64,000 nucleotides of DNA. Source: Paludibacter sp. UBA6032. Its GTDB lineage: Bacteria; Bacteroidota; Bacteroidia; Bacteroidales; Paludibacteraceae. Of the stretch, positions 8,909-17,910 are shown piece by piece (position 1 is the first letter of the stretch; every line of letters begins with the position of its first letter). The stretch is taken from contig DIZI01000041.1 of NCBI GenBank assembly GCA_002427885.1, forward strand, positions 230,603 to 294,602, given 5' to 3'. Below the pieces are notes generated by a model. It saw only the letters and a list, made by a program, of their open reading frames with translations. It ran no database searches and was not told the origin of the DNA. The translations under genes were made by a program, and so were the position numbers.

Positions 8909-10564
8909 TTAATTTTTCGTGTGAAGTATTTTCAAATACTCTCCTCCGGGTTTCAGAATTTGCAACGCTGCTTTCAAATCATTGTCAGTTTTCAATGAAT
9001 ACTGAATATCACCCTTTTGAAAGTAATATCGTTTAATAATTTCCAAACTTAGCAATTCTTTTACATCATCTTTATTCTCTTCAATACTTTTCGCAATATC
9101 AGGAACCAGTTTCGCTTTTAATGCGGCAAATTCGTCCTTTGCCCGTTTATCAAGATTCTCATTTTGAGCCATTTCGAACAATTGATCGTAATATTTTTCA
9201 GTTTGCGAAGTATATGTAAATTTCTTTTCGACCAAATAGTTGGTAAAAGCTTTAAAATCTTCATCTGACAAAACAAAATCTGCCGCAGAAGCGATAGTTG
9301 GATGAGTTAGTACATATGTTGTTGCAAAATCAAAATACAAGTTTTGGGCATAAATATAATAAGCAATGTTCAGCTTACGATCATCCTTGGTAATTGTATC
9401 TGGAACAATTCCACCACCATCACGAACTTTACGGCCATTCCGGGTCAAAAATTCTGAAGTTAAACTATCCGGAATATGACCCACACTTCCATCATCATTT
9501 CTGTGGCTGTAATCTATAGCCTGAATACAACGTCCACTGGGAATATAATATTTAGCAGTAGTCACCTTCAAATGTCCACCATATCCAACAGGGCGTATAT
9601 TCTGCACCAACCCTTTACCAAAAGTCCTTTCGCCAACAATAACAGCCCTGTCCATATCCTGAAAAGATCCCGCTAAAATTTCGGAAGCAGAGGCAGAAGA
9701 ACGATTAGTCAATACTACAATTTTTAATTGTGGGAAAATTGGTTCGGAAGGTGTTTTGTAAGTCCTGTCTGCGTCAATGTTTTTCCCTTTTGTTGTTACT
9801 ACATCAGTTCCTTTGGGGACAAAATAACCAACAATTTTCACGGCCTCATCGACTAATCCACCACCATTGTTCCGAACATCCAACACCAAAGACTCAATTT
9901 TATGCTGTTTTAGCAGATCTTCCACAGCTGATTTAACTTCGATAGCCGCCCGGTCAGTAAATTCATTAAGCAAAACATATCCGACTTTATCTGCCACCAG
10001 TGCAGAATAGCCAACCGGATTCACCTGTATTTTTTCACGCTTAAACTCTTTCTCAATGGGTTTCTTTTCTCCTAAACGTTTAAGTTTGATTTTAATCACG
10101 GTATTTTGAGTTCCTTTTAAAAGCGAACTAACCTGACTCACTGTCAAACCCGCTACATTTTTCCCGTCAACTTCAAGAATGATATCACCTGCACGAACAT
10201 CATTTCGTTGGGCAGGCATACCTTCATAGGGTTCGGAAACAAGAATGTCCTTGTCAATCTTCATAATCATAGCACCAATACCTGCATATTCACCGGTAGT
10301 CATGAATTTCAAATCATCCGTTTCAGATTCAGGAATATAAACTGTATAGGGATCAAGCTTTTCAAGCATTTTGTCAATAGCAGTCTTCACAACTTTATCA
10401 TAGTTGAGGGTATCAACATAATACATATCAAGTTCCCGAAAAAGAGAATTGAAAATACTCATGTTTTTACTGATTCGAAAGCTATGTTGATCAACGGTTG
10501 GAGCTGCAAAAATACTTGTACTTATGCAAAACAGAAGAAACGATAAATAAATGGTTCTTTTCAT
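8909..10564 (-). CDS. S41 family C-terminal processing protease (CtpA/Prc type)
   Basis: Periplasmic Ser-Lys protease that trims or degrades envelope proteins. It has a signal peptide (MKRTIYLSFLLFCISTSIFA), an N-terminal helical segment and a PDZ domain around residues 85-170 (GIGAMIMKID...MPAQRNDVRAGDIILEVDGKN). The S41 core contains SLVLDVRNNGGGLVDEAVKI, the nucleophile motif NRSSASASEILAGSFQD and the lysine motif GERTFGKGLVQ. A C-terminal helical tail follows. The 551-residue length fits the Bacteroidota version. It follows coaD on the same strand with a 41-base gap, so co-transcription is possible. Confidence 0.92.
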   Translation of the reverse strand: MKRTIYLSFLLFCISTSIFAAPTVDQHSFRISKNMSIFNSLFRELDMYYVDTLNYDKVVKTAIDKMLEKLDPYTVYIPESETDDLKFMTTGEYAGIGAMIMKIDKDILVSEPYEGMPAQRNDVRAGDIILEVDGKNVAGLTVSQVSSLLKGTQNTVIKIKLKRLGEKKPIEKEFKREKIQVNPVGYSALVADKVGYVLLNEFTDRAAIEVKSAVEDLLKQHKIESLVLDVRNNGGGLVDEAVKIVGYFVPKGTDVVTTKGKNIDADRTYKTPSEPIFPQLKIVVLTNRSSASASEILAGSFQDMDRAVIVGERTFGKGLVQNIRPVGYGGHLKVTTAKYYIPSGRCIQAIDYSHRNDDGSVGHIPDSLTSEFLTRNGRKVRDGGGIVPDTITKDDRKLNIAYYIYAQNLYFDFATTYVLTHPTIASAADFVLSDEDFKAFTNYLVEKKFTYTSQTEKYYDQLFEMAQNENLDKRAKDEFAALKAKLVPDIAKSIEENKDDVKELLSLEIIKRYYFQKGDIQYSLKTDNDLKAALQILKPGGEYLKILHTKN

Positions 10565-10605
10565 AATTGAAATAATTGAGTCCCTGATTGAAAGTCAGAG
10601 AGTTT

Positions 10606-11058
10606 TTACAATTTTACATTAGGGGGTAAAAAAAGTGAAATATCTTTTCCATAAGAAATCAGATCGCGTGCCACCGTAGAGGAAATATAGGAATATTCAG
10701 ATTCGGTAAAAAGTATAACTGTCTCAATACCTGTAAGTTTCCGATTAGTATCTGCAATAGTCCGTTCATATTCAAAATCGCCAACCGTACGCAGGCCTCT
10801 CAAAACGTATCCGGCATCAACCGAAAGCGCAAAATCAACGGTCAGACTATTATAAGACATCACTTTAACTCGCGGCTCATTTTCAAAAGCCTGATGAATC
10901 ATCTCTATCCGTTTTTCAACAGAAAACAGCGTTTTCTTTGTCTGATTTAAACCAATTCCAATGATAATTTCATCAAAAAAGGCTAATCCTCTAATTACAA
11001 TACTATAATGACCGATAGTGAAAGGATCGAATGTCCCCGGAAAAATGGCACGTTTCAT
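10606..11058 (-). CDS. coaD: Pantetheine-phosphate adenylyltransferase
   Basis: Fourth step of coenzyme A synthesis: ATP plus 4'-phosphopantetheine gives dephospho-CoA. The 150-residue protein opens with the nucleotidyltransferase motif AIFPGTFDPFTIGH (T/HxGH site). The RGLRTVGDFEYE segment binds pantetheine, and the C-terminal YSYISSTVARDLISYG carries the ISS/T motif. Full normal length. Divergent from the lytic transglycosylase gene; a TATCTTTG-type -7 element lies about 90 bases upstream. Confidence 0.96.
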   Translation of the reverse strand: MKRAIFPGTFDPFTIGHYSIVIRGLAFFDEIIIGIGLNQTKKTLFSVEKRIEMIHQAFENEPRVKVMSYNSLTVDFALSVDAGYVLRGLRTVGDFEYERTIADTNRKLTGIETVILFTESEYSYISSTVARDLISYGKDISLFLPPNVKL

Positions 11059-11147
11059 GACTTATAATTTCAGGTTTTGTTCTGTCAATAATTCGCTCAT
11101 CTTTTTGAAAATGTCCTTCCCGAAAGATTTGCGATTAAAAACAAGTA

Positions 11148-11155
11148 CAAAGATA
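11148..11155 (-). promoter_or_regulatory. Possible -7 element upstream of coaD
   Basis: TATCTTTG on the minus strand, matching the Bacteroidota -7 consensus TAnnTTTG, about 90 bases before the coaD start. No clear TTTG -33 box was found at 19-21 bases further up. Confidence 0.4.
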
Positions 11156-11237
11156 GAAAAAATTATTTTAGCTGTTAAAAACAGTAAGATAAGTTTGTTA
11201 TTTTTAGTTTTTAAGTGAGCTATATCAGTTTATAGAT

Positions 11238-11245
11238 TATCTTTG
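11238..11245 (+). promoter_or_regulatory. Possible -7 element of the lytic transglycosylase gene
   Basis: TATCTTTG on the plus strand, 38 bases before the ATG at 11284. It matches TAnnTTTG. The upstream sequence is T-rich (TTTTTA) but lacks a clean TTTG at the usual distance. Confidence 0.45.
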
Positions 11246-11283
11246 TATTCGTAAAACAATCTATTTAAACGCTGAACGAAAAT

Positions 11284-12201
11284 ATGAAGAATAAAACCGG
11301 AATCATATTCTTTTTGTTGGTATTCATTTGTCAGACTTCATTTGCAGTGGAACCTGTCTCTTCAGTTCCAATACCTTCAAAAGTTGAATTTTCCGGACAA
11401 ACAATATCGTTGGAGCGTTATGACATGCGTGAGCGGTTCGACCGGGAACAAATCGTCATTGCTTACAATCATTCTGTAAGCCTATTACAAATAAAAAGAG
11501 CTAATCGTTATTTCCCTGTCATTGAGCCAATTCTCAAACGATACGGAATTCCTGATGATTTCAAATACTTAGCTGTAATTGAAAGCAATCTTGATCCCCG
11601 TGCTCAGTCAGGCGCACAGGCTGCCGGTCTCTGGCAATTGATGCCAAAAACAGCCGAACAATTCGGGCTGGAAGTGAATGACGAAGTGGATGAGAGGTAT
11701 CATATCCAGAAGGAAACTGAAGCAGCGTGCAAATATTTCAAGAGTGCTTATAATAAATTTAACAACTGGGTTACGGTAGCTGCTTCGTACAATGCAGGGA
11801 TGGGACGTATTTCAGAGGAATTTACGAAACAACAGGCTAATGAATCTTTCGATATTTTGTTAACATCCGAAACCAGCCGGTACGTTTTCCGTATCCTGGC
11901 TATGAAACAATTTCTCGAAAATCCGAAAGCGTTCGGGTATCAGTTGCATCGCGATGATTTTTATCAGACGATAAATACCAAAGATGTGATCGTAAAAGAT
12001 TCTGTAAACGATTGGACAACCTGGGCCGCTCAATACGGGATCAGCTATTCACAGTTGAAAGATTTCAATATCTGGCTAAGGGACAGGAAATTGACAAATC
12101 CCAAAAAGAAAGAATACTTTATACAGATTCCCGATAAGGCAGATTTTATATATAATATTTCTAAAGTGACGATTCACAACCCTATGTGGGTGATACTTTA
12201 A
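11284..12201 (+). CDS. Lytic murein transglycosylase (SLT domain)
   Basis: Periplasmic or lipid-free secreted enzyme that cleaves peptidoglycan glycan strands with formation of 1,6-anhydro ends. A signal peptide (MKNKTGIIFFLLVFICQTSFA) precedes a goose-lysozyme-like SLT domain. Its signature motifs are LAVIESNLDPRAQSG (catalytic Glu), AAGLWQLMPKTAEQFG and VAASYNAGMGRI. A short C-terminal module (QYGISYSQLKDFNIWL...YFIQIP) looks like a remnant LysM-type segment, as in MltD-like proteins, but shorter. 305 residues. It is followed 80-90 bases on by a plus-strand porin-like gene. Confidence 0.9.
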   Translation: MKNKTGIIFFLLVFICQTSFAVEPVSSVPIPSKVEFSGQTISLERYDMRERFDREQIVIAYNHSVSLLQIKRANRYFPVIEPILKRYGIPDDFKYLAVIESNLDPRAQSGAQAAGLWQLMPKTAEQFGLEVNDEVDERYHIQKETEAACKYFKSAYNKFNNWVTVAASYNAGMGRISEEFTKQQANESFDILLTSETSRYVFRILAMKQFLENPKAFGYQLHRDDFYQTINTKDVIVKDSVNDWTTWAAQYGISYSQLKDFNIWLRDRKLTNPKKKEYFIQIPDKADFIYNISKVTIHNPMWVIL

Positions 12202-12288
12202 TTTCTTATTATTTACAACAATTATTTCCATTAACCGTTTATTAAAAATTACAGTCTCGTTTTATTACTAATTCTAAAAAATATGTTT

Positions 12289-12954
12289 ATGAAAAAGTTT
12301 ATTATTGCTGCAGTATTGCTATTCTCTGTTACCTTTACTTTTGCTCAACTCAATTTTGGTATCAAAGCGGGTTATAACTCTTCACTTGGGATGAACAATC
12401 TAAGTTCAGTTACAACCGGTGATTACAACCTGAACTCTGTTAGTTCTGAACTTGCAAACGGCTTCCACGCTGGGATATTTGCCCGGTTAGGTTTTAAAAA
12501 TATCTATTTTCAACCTGAATTCTTATATTCCATGGGGAAAAAAGATTACACCATAACCTTCAAAGATGCCGTTAATAAGGATGTAACTTTCAACAAACTG
12601 GTAAATGTGAGCACCCTGGATGTTCCGCTGTTGTTGGGTTATAAATTATTGGATTTAAAGTTAGTCAATTTGCGTGTCTTTGCAGGTCCCAAACTTAGAT
12701 TTAATGCAGGTTCTTCACTAAGTTACAGCAATCTTACTACCGGTGGATCGGTTACTCAGGACCAGTTGGTAAAAGATGTCAAGGCTGCGCAGGTAGGACT
12801 GGAAGCAGGGGTAGGAGTTGATGTACTCATGTTTACTCTGGATGCCCGCTACAACTTAATCGGCGACATGTATCAAACAAAACTTAGTTCTCTTACTATT
12901 GATAATATACCAGCCAATACTTTTGTTATTTCCCTGGGGTGGAAATTATTCTAA
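12289..12954 (+). CDS. PorT-family outer-membrane beta-barrel protein
   Basis: Predicted small outer-membrane barrel. A signal peptide MKKFIIAAVLLFSVTFTFAQ is followed by LNFGIKAGYNSS, the typical opening of the OMP_b-brl_2/PorT-like family. Alternating strands come next (GIFARLGFKNIYFQPEFLYS, LDVPLLLGYKLL, RVFAGPKLRFN, GLEAGVGVDVLMFTLDARY). It ends in a hydrophobic strand with terminal Phe (VISLGWKLF), as barrels do. I take the second ATG (12289), which starts the signal peptide cleanly; 12283 is the alternative. Its role is unknown. A hairpin terminator follows at 12980. Confidence 0.8.
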   Translation: MKKFIIAAVLLFSVTFTFAQLNFGIKAGYNSSLGMNNLSSVTTGDYNLNSVSSELANGFHAGIFARLGFKNIYFQPEFLYSMGKKDYTITFKDAVNKDVTFNKLVNVSTLDVPLLLGYKLLDLKLVNLRVFAGPKLRFNAGSSLSYSNLTTGGSVTQDQLVKDVKAAQVGLEAGVGVDVLMFTLDARYNLIGDMYQTKLSSLTIDNIPANTFVISLGWKLF

Positions 12955-12979
12955 CAAATTGCTGATTTTTTTTTACCGG

Positions 12980-13010
12980 ACGCTTGTTTCTCAAATTGGG
13001 AAACAAGCGT
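12980..13010 (+). terminator. Intrinsic terminator after porin-like gene
   Basis: Perfect 11-bp stem ACGCTTGTTTC / GAAACAAGCGT with a 9-base loop, followed by TTGTTTTG. It lies 25 bases past the stop codon. Confidence 0.75.
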
Positions 13011-13077
13011 TTGTTTTGCTGTATACCTGTCCATCACCCACTGCCATTCGACGTCTTAATCTTATCATTTATTTTTG

Positions 13078-13085
13078 TATCTTTG
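13078..13085 (+). promoter_or_regulatory. Promoter -7 element of argS
   Basis: TATCTTTG (TAnnTTTG) ends 24 bases before the argS ATG, an ideal distance for a short leader. No clear -33 TTTG box is evident upstream. Confidence 0.55.
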
Positions 13086-13109
13086 CACTCCGAATAAAAA
13101 AATGAAACA

Positions 13110-14903
13110 ATGAACTTAGAAACGACCATTGGAATCGTAGTTATGCAAGCCGTAGAAACACTTTACGGATTGAAAACGGAGTTAAATCAGATACAACTTC
13201 AAAAGACCAAGAGAGAGTTTGAAGGCGATCTGACCGTCGTCATTTTTCCTTTTGTGAAAGCCGCCCGTAAATCGCCCGAACAGACGGGACAGGAAATTGG
13301 AGAATTCTTGAAGCTGAACAATTCAGTAATTTCGTCTTTCAATGTCATTAAAGGATTTTTGAATCTAACCATCAGTCAAAATTATTGGCTCCGGGCATTA
13401 AATGATATTCATGCCAATGCTCAATTCGGGATAACTGCTGCAACCGATGACTCGGACTTGATGATGATCGAGTATTCGTCTCCAAATACCAATAAACCAC
13501 TACATTTAGGACATATCCGCAATAATTTACTCGGATTCAGCATTGCTGAGATTCAAAAAGCAAATGGTTGGAAAGTTGTCAAAACAAATATCGTAAACGA
13601 CCGGGGTATTCATATTTGTAAATCGATGCTGGCCTGGAAAAAATGGGGTAAAGGAGAAACACCGGAGAGTTCGGGTTTGAAAGGCGACCATCTGGTGGGG
13701 AAATACTATGTAGTTTTCGATAAAGCCTATAAAGCTGAAATCAAAGGACTCATGGATAAGGGAATGACTGAAGAGGATGCAAAAAAATCGGCTCCGCTAA
13801 TTCTCGAAGCGCAAAAAATGTTGCTGGCCTGGGAAAAAAACGATTCCGAAGTCCGTCATTTATGGGAAACTATGAACGGTTGGGTTTATGCCGGATTCGA
13901 CATTACCTATAAAAAACTGGGCGTTGATTTTGATCAGATTTATTACGAATCGGAAACCTATCTTGAAGGTAAATCGGAAGTTGAAAGAGGAGTAAAAAAA
14001 GATATTTTCAAACAACGTGAAGATGGTTCGGTTTGGGCCGACCTGACTGCCGATGGACTGGATGAGAAATTGCTGTTGCGTTCGGATGGAACTTCGGTAT
14101 ATATGACCCAGGACATTGGTACCGCTAAACTTCGTTACAACGATTATCCGATCAAGAAAATGGTTTACGTTGTTGGTAATGAACAAAATTATCATTTTCA
14201 GGTACTTTCTATTTTGCTCGACAAACTGGGATTTGAATGGGGAAAAAGCCTGGTACACTTCTCGTATGGCATGGTGGAACTCCCCGAGGGTAAAATGAAA
14301 AGCCGTGAAGGAACCGTGGTCGATGCGGACGATCTGATGGATGAAATGATTGAAACAGCCCGTGAGACATCACAGGAATTAGGCAAACTGGACAATTGTA
14401 CTCCCGAAGAAATTGAAGATATTGCCCGGTTGGTAGGACTTGGTTCGCTCAAATATTTCATTCTGAAAGTGGATCCACGGAAAAATATGACTTTTAATCC
14501 CAAAGAATCCATTGATTTTAACGGGAATACCGGACCATTTATTCAATATACACACGCAAGGATTAAATCGGTATTGAGAAAGGCTACAGAGCAGGGATTA
14601 GGTTTCATTTCGATTGAAAACACAGCACTTGTTATTTCAGAAAAAGAAAGTTATCTGGTTCAGTTGCTCACTGAATTTCCTTCGATTATCCGTCTGGCCG
14701 GTGAAGAATTTAGTCCCGCATTAATTGCCAATTATATTTACGAATTAGTGAAAGAATACAACCAATTCTACCATGACTTCAGCATTCTGAAAGAAGAAAA
14801 CGAAGGTCTGAAACAGTTCAGATTAGTTCTTTCTGAATCTACTGCTTCAGTCATTAAAACAGGTATGAGACTTTTAGGTATTGATGTACCGGAAAGAATG
14901 TAG
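13110..14903 (+). CDS. argS: Arginine--tRNA ligase
   Basis: Class I aminoacyl-tRNA synthetase that charges tRNA-Arg. The 597 residues show the N-terminal additional domain, then the HIGH-type motif in SSPNTNKPLHLGHIRNN. Downstream are FDITYKKLGVDFD, LLRSDGTSVYMTQDIG, the KMSKS-like loop GKMKSREGTVVDADDL and the C-terminal DALR anticodon-binding domain ending GIDVPERM. FIQYTHARIKSVLRKA precedes the DALR domain, as in other ArgRS. Single gene with its own promoter-like site upstream and terminator downstream. Confidence 0.97.
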   Translation: MNLETTIGIVVMQAVETLYGLKTELNQIQLQKTKREFEGDLTVVIFPFVKAARKSPEQTGQEIGEFLKLNNSVISSFNVIKGFLNLTISQNYWLRALNDIHANAQFGITAATDDSDLMMIEYSSPNTNKPLHLGHIRNNLLGFSIAEIQKANGWKVVKTNIVNDRGIHICKSMLAWKKWGKGETPESSGLKGDHLVGKYYVVFDKAYKAEIKGLMDKGMTEEDAKKSAPLILEAQKMLLAWEKNDSEVRHLWETMNGWVYAGFDITYKKLGVDFDQIYYESETYLEGKSEVERGVKKDIFKQREDGSVWADLTADGLDEKLLLRSDGTSVYMTQDIGTAKLRYNDYPIKKMVYVVGNEQNYHFQVLSILLDKLGFEWGKSLVHFSYGMVELPEGKMKSREGTVVDADDLMDEMIETARETSQELGKLDNCTPEEIEDIARLVGLGSLKYFILKVDPRKNMTFNPKESIDFNGNTGPFIQYTHARIKSVLRKATEQGLGFISIENTALVISEKESYLVQLLTEFPSIIRLAGEEFSPALIANYIYELVKEYNQFYHDFSILKEENEGLKQFRLVLSESTASVIKTGMRLLGIDVPERM

Positions 14904-14925
14904 AGACTATAATAACTTACATTTT

Positions 14926-14965
14926 AACATAAAAAAACGCCGGAATCCGGCGTTTTTTTATGTTA
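14926..14965. terminator. Bidirectional terminator between argS and the Lrp-type gene
   Basis: AACATAAAAAAACGCCGG / CCGGCGTTTTTTTATGTT with an AAT loop: a GC-rich core with A- and T-runs on either side. It can stop transcription from both convergent genes. Confidence 0.9.
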
Positions 14966-14976
14966 TTCAGGGTTGA

Positions 14977-15489
14977 TCATTCCTGATTAAACTCCTCATC
15001 AGCCACTTCAACATTTGATTCGATTTCAAATACAGACAACTGACGACGGAAAATTTCGTCCAATGAAATTTGGAAAGTTTCGGTATGGGCAATACCTGGA
15101 ATCAGGGTTAGATGTTCCAAAATGATTTGTAATAAATGTCGGTTATCCCTGGCATAAATTTTTACAAACATGGAATACTTACCGGTTGCATAATGACATT
15201 CAACGACTTCCGGAATCTTTTTCAAATCTTCAACCACGGCATTGAACATCTTGATATCACTTAAAATTATACCAATATAAGCGCAGGTCTGAAAACCTAC
15301 TTTATAGGTGTCAACTACAAATTCGGAGCCTTTAATAATCCCTGTATTACGAAGTTTTTGTATGCGTTGATGAATAGCCGCTCCGGAGACATTACATTCG
15401 CGGGCTACTTCCAAAAAGGGGATTCGTGCATCCTGTGAAATAAGTTGAAGTATTTTTTTGTCCAACCTGTCAATTTGATGTTGTGCCAT
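14977..15489 (-). CDS. Lrp/AsnC family transcriptional regulator
   Basis: Feast/famine-type DNA-binding regulator. The N-terminal HTH is LDKKILQLISQDARIPFLEVARECNVSGAAIHQRIQKLRNTGII, seen in sections across residues 8-52. A RAM ligand-binding domain follows (TCAYIGIILSD, VECHYATGKYSMFVKIYARD). The C-terminus (residues 140-170) is an acidic tail slightly longer than in classical Lrp. The effector is unknown but is commonly an amino acid. Monocistronic; a possible promoter with TACATTTG lies about 60 bases upstream. Confidence 0.9.
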   Translation of the reverse strand: MAQHQIDRLDKKILQLISQDARIPFLEVARECNVSGAAIHQRIQKLRNTGIIKGSEFVVDTYKVGFQTCAYIGIILSDIKMFNAVVEDLKKIPEVVECHYATGKYSMFVKIYARDNRHLLQIILEHLTLIPGIAHTETFQISLDEIFRRQLSVFEIESNVEVADEEFNQE

Positions 15490-15546
15490 AGTATTTATTA
15501 TTAACTCTTTATTTATCTTTTAGTTTTAATTGGAATAATTTTAATG

Positions 15547-15579
15547 CAAATGTATTTAATATTTTTGTATTTCGTTCAA
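15547..15579 (-). promoter_or_regulatory. Possible promoter of the Lrp-type gene
   Basis: On the minus strand TACATTTG (15547-15554) matches the -7 consensus, and a TTG (15577-15579) lies 22 bases upstream, a slightly long spacer. The leader to the ATG would be about 50 bases. Confidence 0.4.
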
Positions 15580-15622
15580 TATTTACTATAAATTGATAGT
15601 CAACTATGCAAAAATATTCATT

Positions 15623-16546
15623 TTAACGATATTTTCCTTCATGAGTGTCACGCAGAACACTTAAATAACTCTGATATCTGGACAAACTGATTGTATGTTT
15701 TTCTACAGCATCCAAAACAGCACAACCGGGTTCATGTACATGCGAACAATTGGCAAACTTGCATTTGGACGAAACTGAAAATATCTCTTTGAAATAATGC
15801 CCTATTTCGGCTTCTTCCATATCGATGGTCCCAAATCCCTTTATCCCCGGTGTGTCAATAATATGTCCGCCAGAGAGCAATTCAAACATTTCGGAAAAAG
15901 TGGTCGTATGCATCCCTTTATTGTGATACGAAGATATTTCACCTGTTTTAGCCAGGGATTTGGGTGCAATGGCATTGATCAAAGTTGATTTTCCCACACC
16001 GGAGTTTCCGGAGAAAAGAGTCGTTTTTCCACTCAAAAAGCTCATCAGATCTTCAATATTTTCAGAAAGCAAGGCCGAAATTTTAAAAGTAGGATAATCA
16101 AGCGATGTATACAAATTTACCAACGCTTCAAGGTATTCCATTTCATCGGCGGAATAACGATCCGTTTTATTGAAAACAATGCAGGCCGGAACACGGTATG
16201 CCTCGGCAGTGGCTAAAAACCGATCGATGAAGACCAGTGAAGTGACAGGATAATTTACGGTAACAATCAGACTAACCATATCGAGATTTGCCGCCAGGAT
16301 CTGGAATTGTTTGGATAAATTCGATGAACGGCGGACGATATAATTCCTCCGGTCAGCAATGGTATGGATCATAGCCGTTCCATCAACATTCATATCAAAT
16401 TCTACATTGTCACCTACAGCAATAGGATTGGTACTGCGAATTTCTTGCAGGCGGAAATGACCTTTTATCCGGCATTCGAACAATTCACCGTCATCCGTTT
16501 TCACCTGATACCAGCTGCCAGTATTTTTTACCACAAGTCCTTTCAT
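15623..16546 (-). CDS. rsgA: Ribosome small-subunit-dependent GTPase A
   Basis: Late 30S assembly GTPase that checks the decoding centre. It has an N-terminal OB domain (residues 1-70) and a circularly permuted GTPase with motifs in the order G4 (FNKTD), G1 (FSGNSGVGKSTLINAIAP) and G3 (DTPGIKGFG). The C-terminal zinc domain has CKFANCSHVHEPGCAV, whose Cys-Cys-His-Cys pattern is intact. The 307-residue length is normal. The 5' side is filled by short tandem repeats (16556-16710) separating it from the BamA-like gene on the same strand. Confidence 0.96.
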   Translation of the reverse strand: MKGLVVKNTGSWYQVKTDDGELFECRIKGHFRLQEIRSTNPIAVGDNVEFDMNVDGTAMIHTIADRRNYIVRRSSNLSKQFQILAANLDMVSLIVTVNYPVTSLVFIDRFLATAEAYRVPACIVFNKTDRYSADEMEYLEALVNLYTSLDYPTFKISALLSENIEDLMSFLSGKTTLFSGNSGVGKSTLINAIAPKSLAKTGEISSYHNKGMHTTTFSEMFELLSGGHIIDTPGIKGFGTIDMEEAEIGHYFKEIFSVSSKCKFANCSHVHEPGCAVLDAVEKHTISLSRYQSYLSVLRDTHEGKYR

Positions 16547-16555
16547 TTTATATAG

Positions 16556-16710
16556 AAGTAAGAGGTAAGAGGTAAGAGGTAAGTAATGAGTAGCGTTTAC
16601 CCAAGATTATATTTATCAATTCATTCATTTTCAAATTGGCACATTTATTCATTTTCAAATTTTCAAATTGGCACATTTGTACATTCTCAAATTGGCACAT
16701 TTGTACATTC
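16556..16710. repeat. Short tandem and direct repeats between rsgA and the barrel gene
   Basis: Two repeat runs. First, AAGAGGT units in tandem (16558-16582, about four copies). Second, three copies of TTCAAATTGGCACATTT-like sequence with CATTTTCAAATT / CATTCTCAAATT spacers (about 16627-16705). No open frame runs through them. Confidence 0.8.
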
Positions 16711-17802
16711 TCAAAAAGCTTCCGTAGCCGTTATATATACCTGTAATTTATCTCCATAATTATTTTGAGCCAAATCGAACCGTAAATGTACACGGGCATC
16801 ATTTAATCTGTAACGCAAACCGGCACCATAAGTTACCTTCAACTTGTCAATTTTATAACCGGAACTGTTCATTACATCGCCAACAGAGCAGAATACTGCA
16901 GCTTTCAACCGTTTGTAAACAGGTATACGGTATTCAGTCTGTAAAACCATCGATACATTTTCCCTGTACATTCCCTGCCGGAACCCACGTAACAAATCGC
17001 GCCCGCCAACAGTCGGCAACAACTGAAAAGGAATATTAGCCCCATAAATACCGTTATAACAGGCCTGCAAGGCCAATACATGCGAATGAAACAACGGAAT
17101 GTATTGTCTGAAATCAACCGATAACTCCTGCAACGTATAACTACTTCCCCACCCTGCTCCCGAAACGGTAAATGATGTCTTTGCAAAAATCCCCCTTTCC
17201 GGATAAAATTGATTGTCCCGCGTATCGTAAGCAGCTACCAATCCAACACTCGTTTGCGAAAAAGGTTCCCAGCCGATACTGCCAAATTGATTAAAAATAT
17301 TGGCTTTATACATTTCAAAGGTCGAATCGGTAATAACACGTTCGGTTCGGAATGACAGCGAAGCTCCCACGAAAAAGTTTTTCGAAACAATATATTGCGG
17401 CTGAAAAAGTAAGGCCATATTTCTTGACGTAAATGCCTGTTTCGTATCAATAGGTTTATTCCCGATTCCAAAATAATAATCGGGATAATTTCTGAAATTC
17501 AAATTAGAATACAAGAACCATTTACCCTCATCAAAATAGATTTTGGGTGTAAAGTTAAACATAAACTGATTCCGAAAAGTATAAACGGCACTTCCCGAGA
17601 AGGAACTTATCCGGCTAATATCCTTGCTTTTGAAATAATAGCCATAGGCAATTCCGGGTGCCAGACTCGTTTCCTGTTGATACGATGCATGAGGAATAAC
17701 AAACAAACTCCGTCGGGAAACTATACTATCCGAAGGTTCCGCAGCAAACAGATGAACAACAAAAGTAAGAAAAATAAATATCAGAAACGGTTTACTTACC
17801 AT
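16711..17802 (-). CDS. BamA/TamA-like outer-membrane barrel (surface antigen D15 type)
   Basis: 363-residue secreted barrel protein. The signal peptide is MVSKPFLIFIFLTFVVHLFA. Strand-rich sequence follows, with SVGLVAAYDTRDNQFYPERGIFA, which is the typical D15/Omp85 barrel motif. GGRDLLRGFRQGMYREN matches the L6 loop VRGF/Y motif (here LRGF). It ends with strand QVYITATEAF, Phe-terminated. There are no POTRA domains ahead of the barrel, so it is a barrel-only member, common in Bacteroidota, rather than BamA itself. Its function is not known. Confidence 0.85.
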   Translation of the reverse strand: MVSKPFLIFIFLTFVVHLFAAEPSDSIVSRRSLFVIPHASYQQETSLAPGIAYGYYFKSKDISRISSFSGSAVYTFRNQFMFNFTPKIYFDEGKWFLYSNLNFRNYPDYYFGIGNKPIDTKQAFTSRNMALLFQPQYIVSKNFFVGASLSFRTERVITDSTFEMYKANIFNQFGSIGWEPFSQTSVGLVAAYDTRDNQFYPERGIFAKTSFTVSGAGWGSSYTLQELSVDFRQYIPLFHSHVLALQACYNGIYGANIPFQLLPTVGGRDLLRGFRQGMYRENVSMVLQTEYRIPVYKRLKAAVFCSVGDVMNSSGYKIDKLKVTYGAGLRYRLNDARVHLRFDLAQNNYGDKLQVYITATEAF

Positions 17803-17826
17803 TGAATACAGGTCAATAATGATAGA

Positions 17827-17860
17827 AGTCAGTCATCCTACTTAATAGAGATGACTGACT
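17827..17860. repeat. Perfect hairpin between frr and the barrel gene
   Basis: 11-bp stem AGTCAGTCATC / GATGACTGACT with a 12-base loop. T-rich sequence follows only on the plus strand, whereas both neighbouring genes are on the minus strand. Confidence 0.6.
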
Positions 17861-17910
17861 TTATTTTTGTATTATGCATTATGAATTATTAATTACAAAT
17901 TATGAATTTA

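Noticed and set aside
13860..14258. Minus-strand frame inside argS
   Set aside because: Lies wholly inside the conserved argS sequence and mirrors its codon pattern.
16556..16710. CRISPR-like array between rsgA and the barrel gene
   Set aside because: Units are too short and nearly contiguous, with no variable spacers of constant length.
17827..17860. Terminator of frr
   Set aside because: The T-rich side is on the plus strand, while frr and the barrel gene are on the minus strand.
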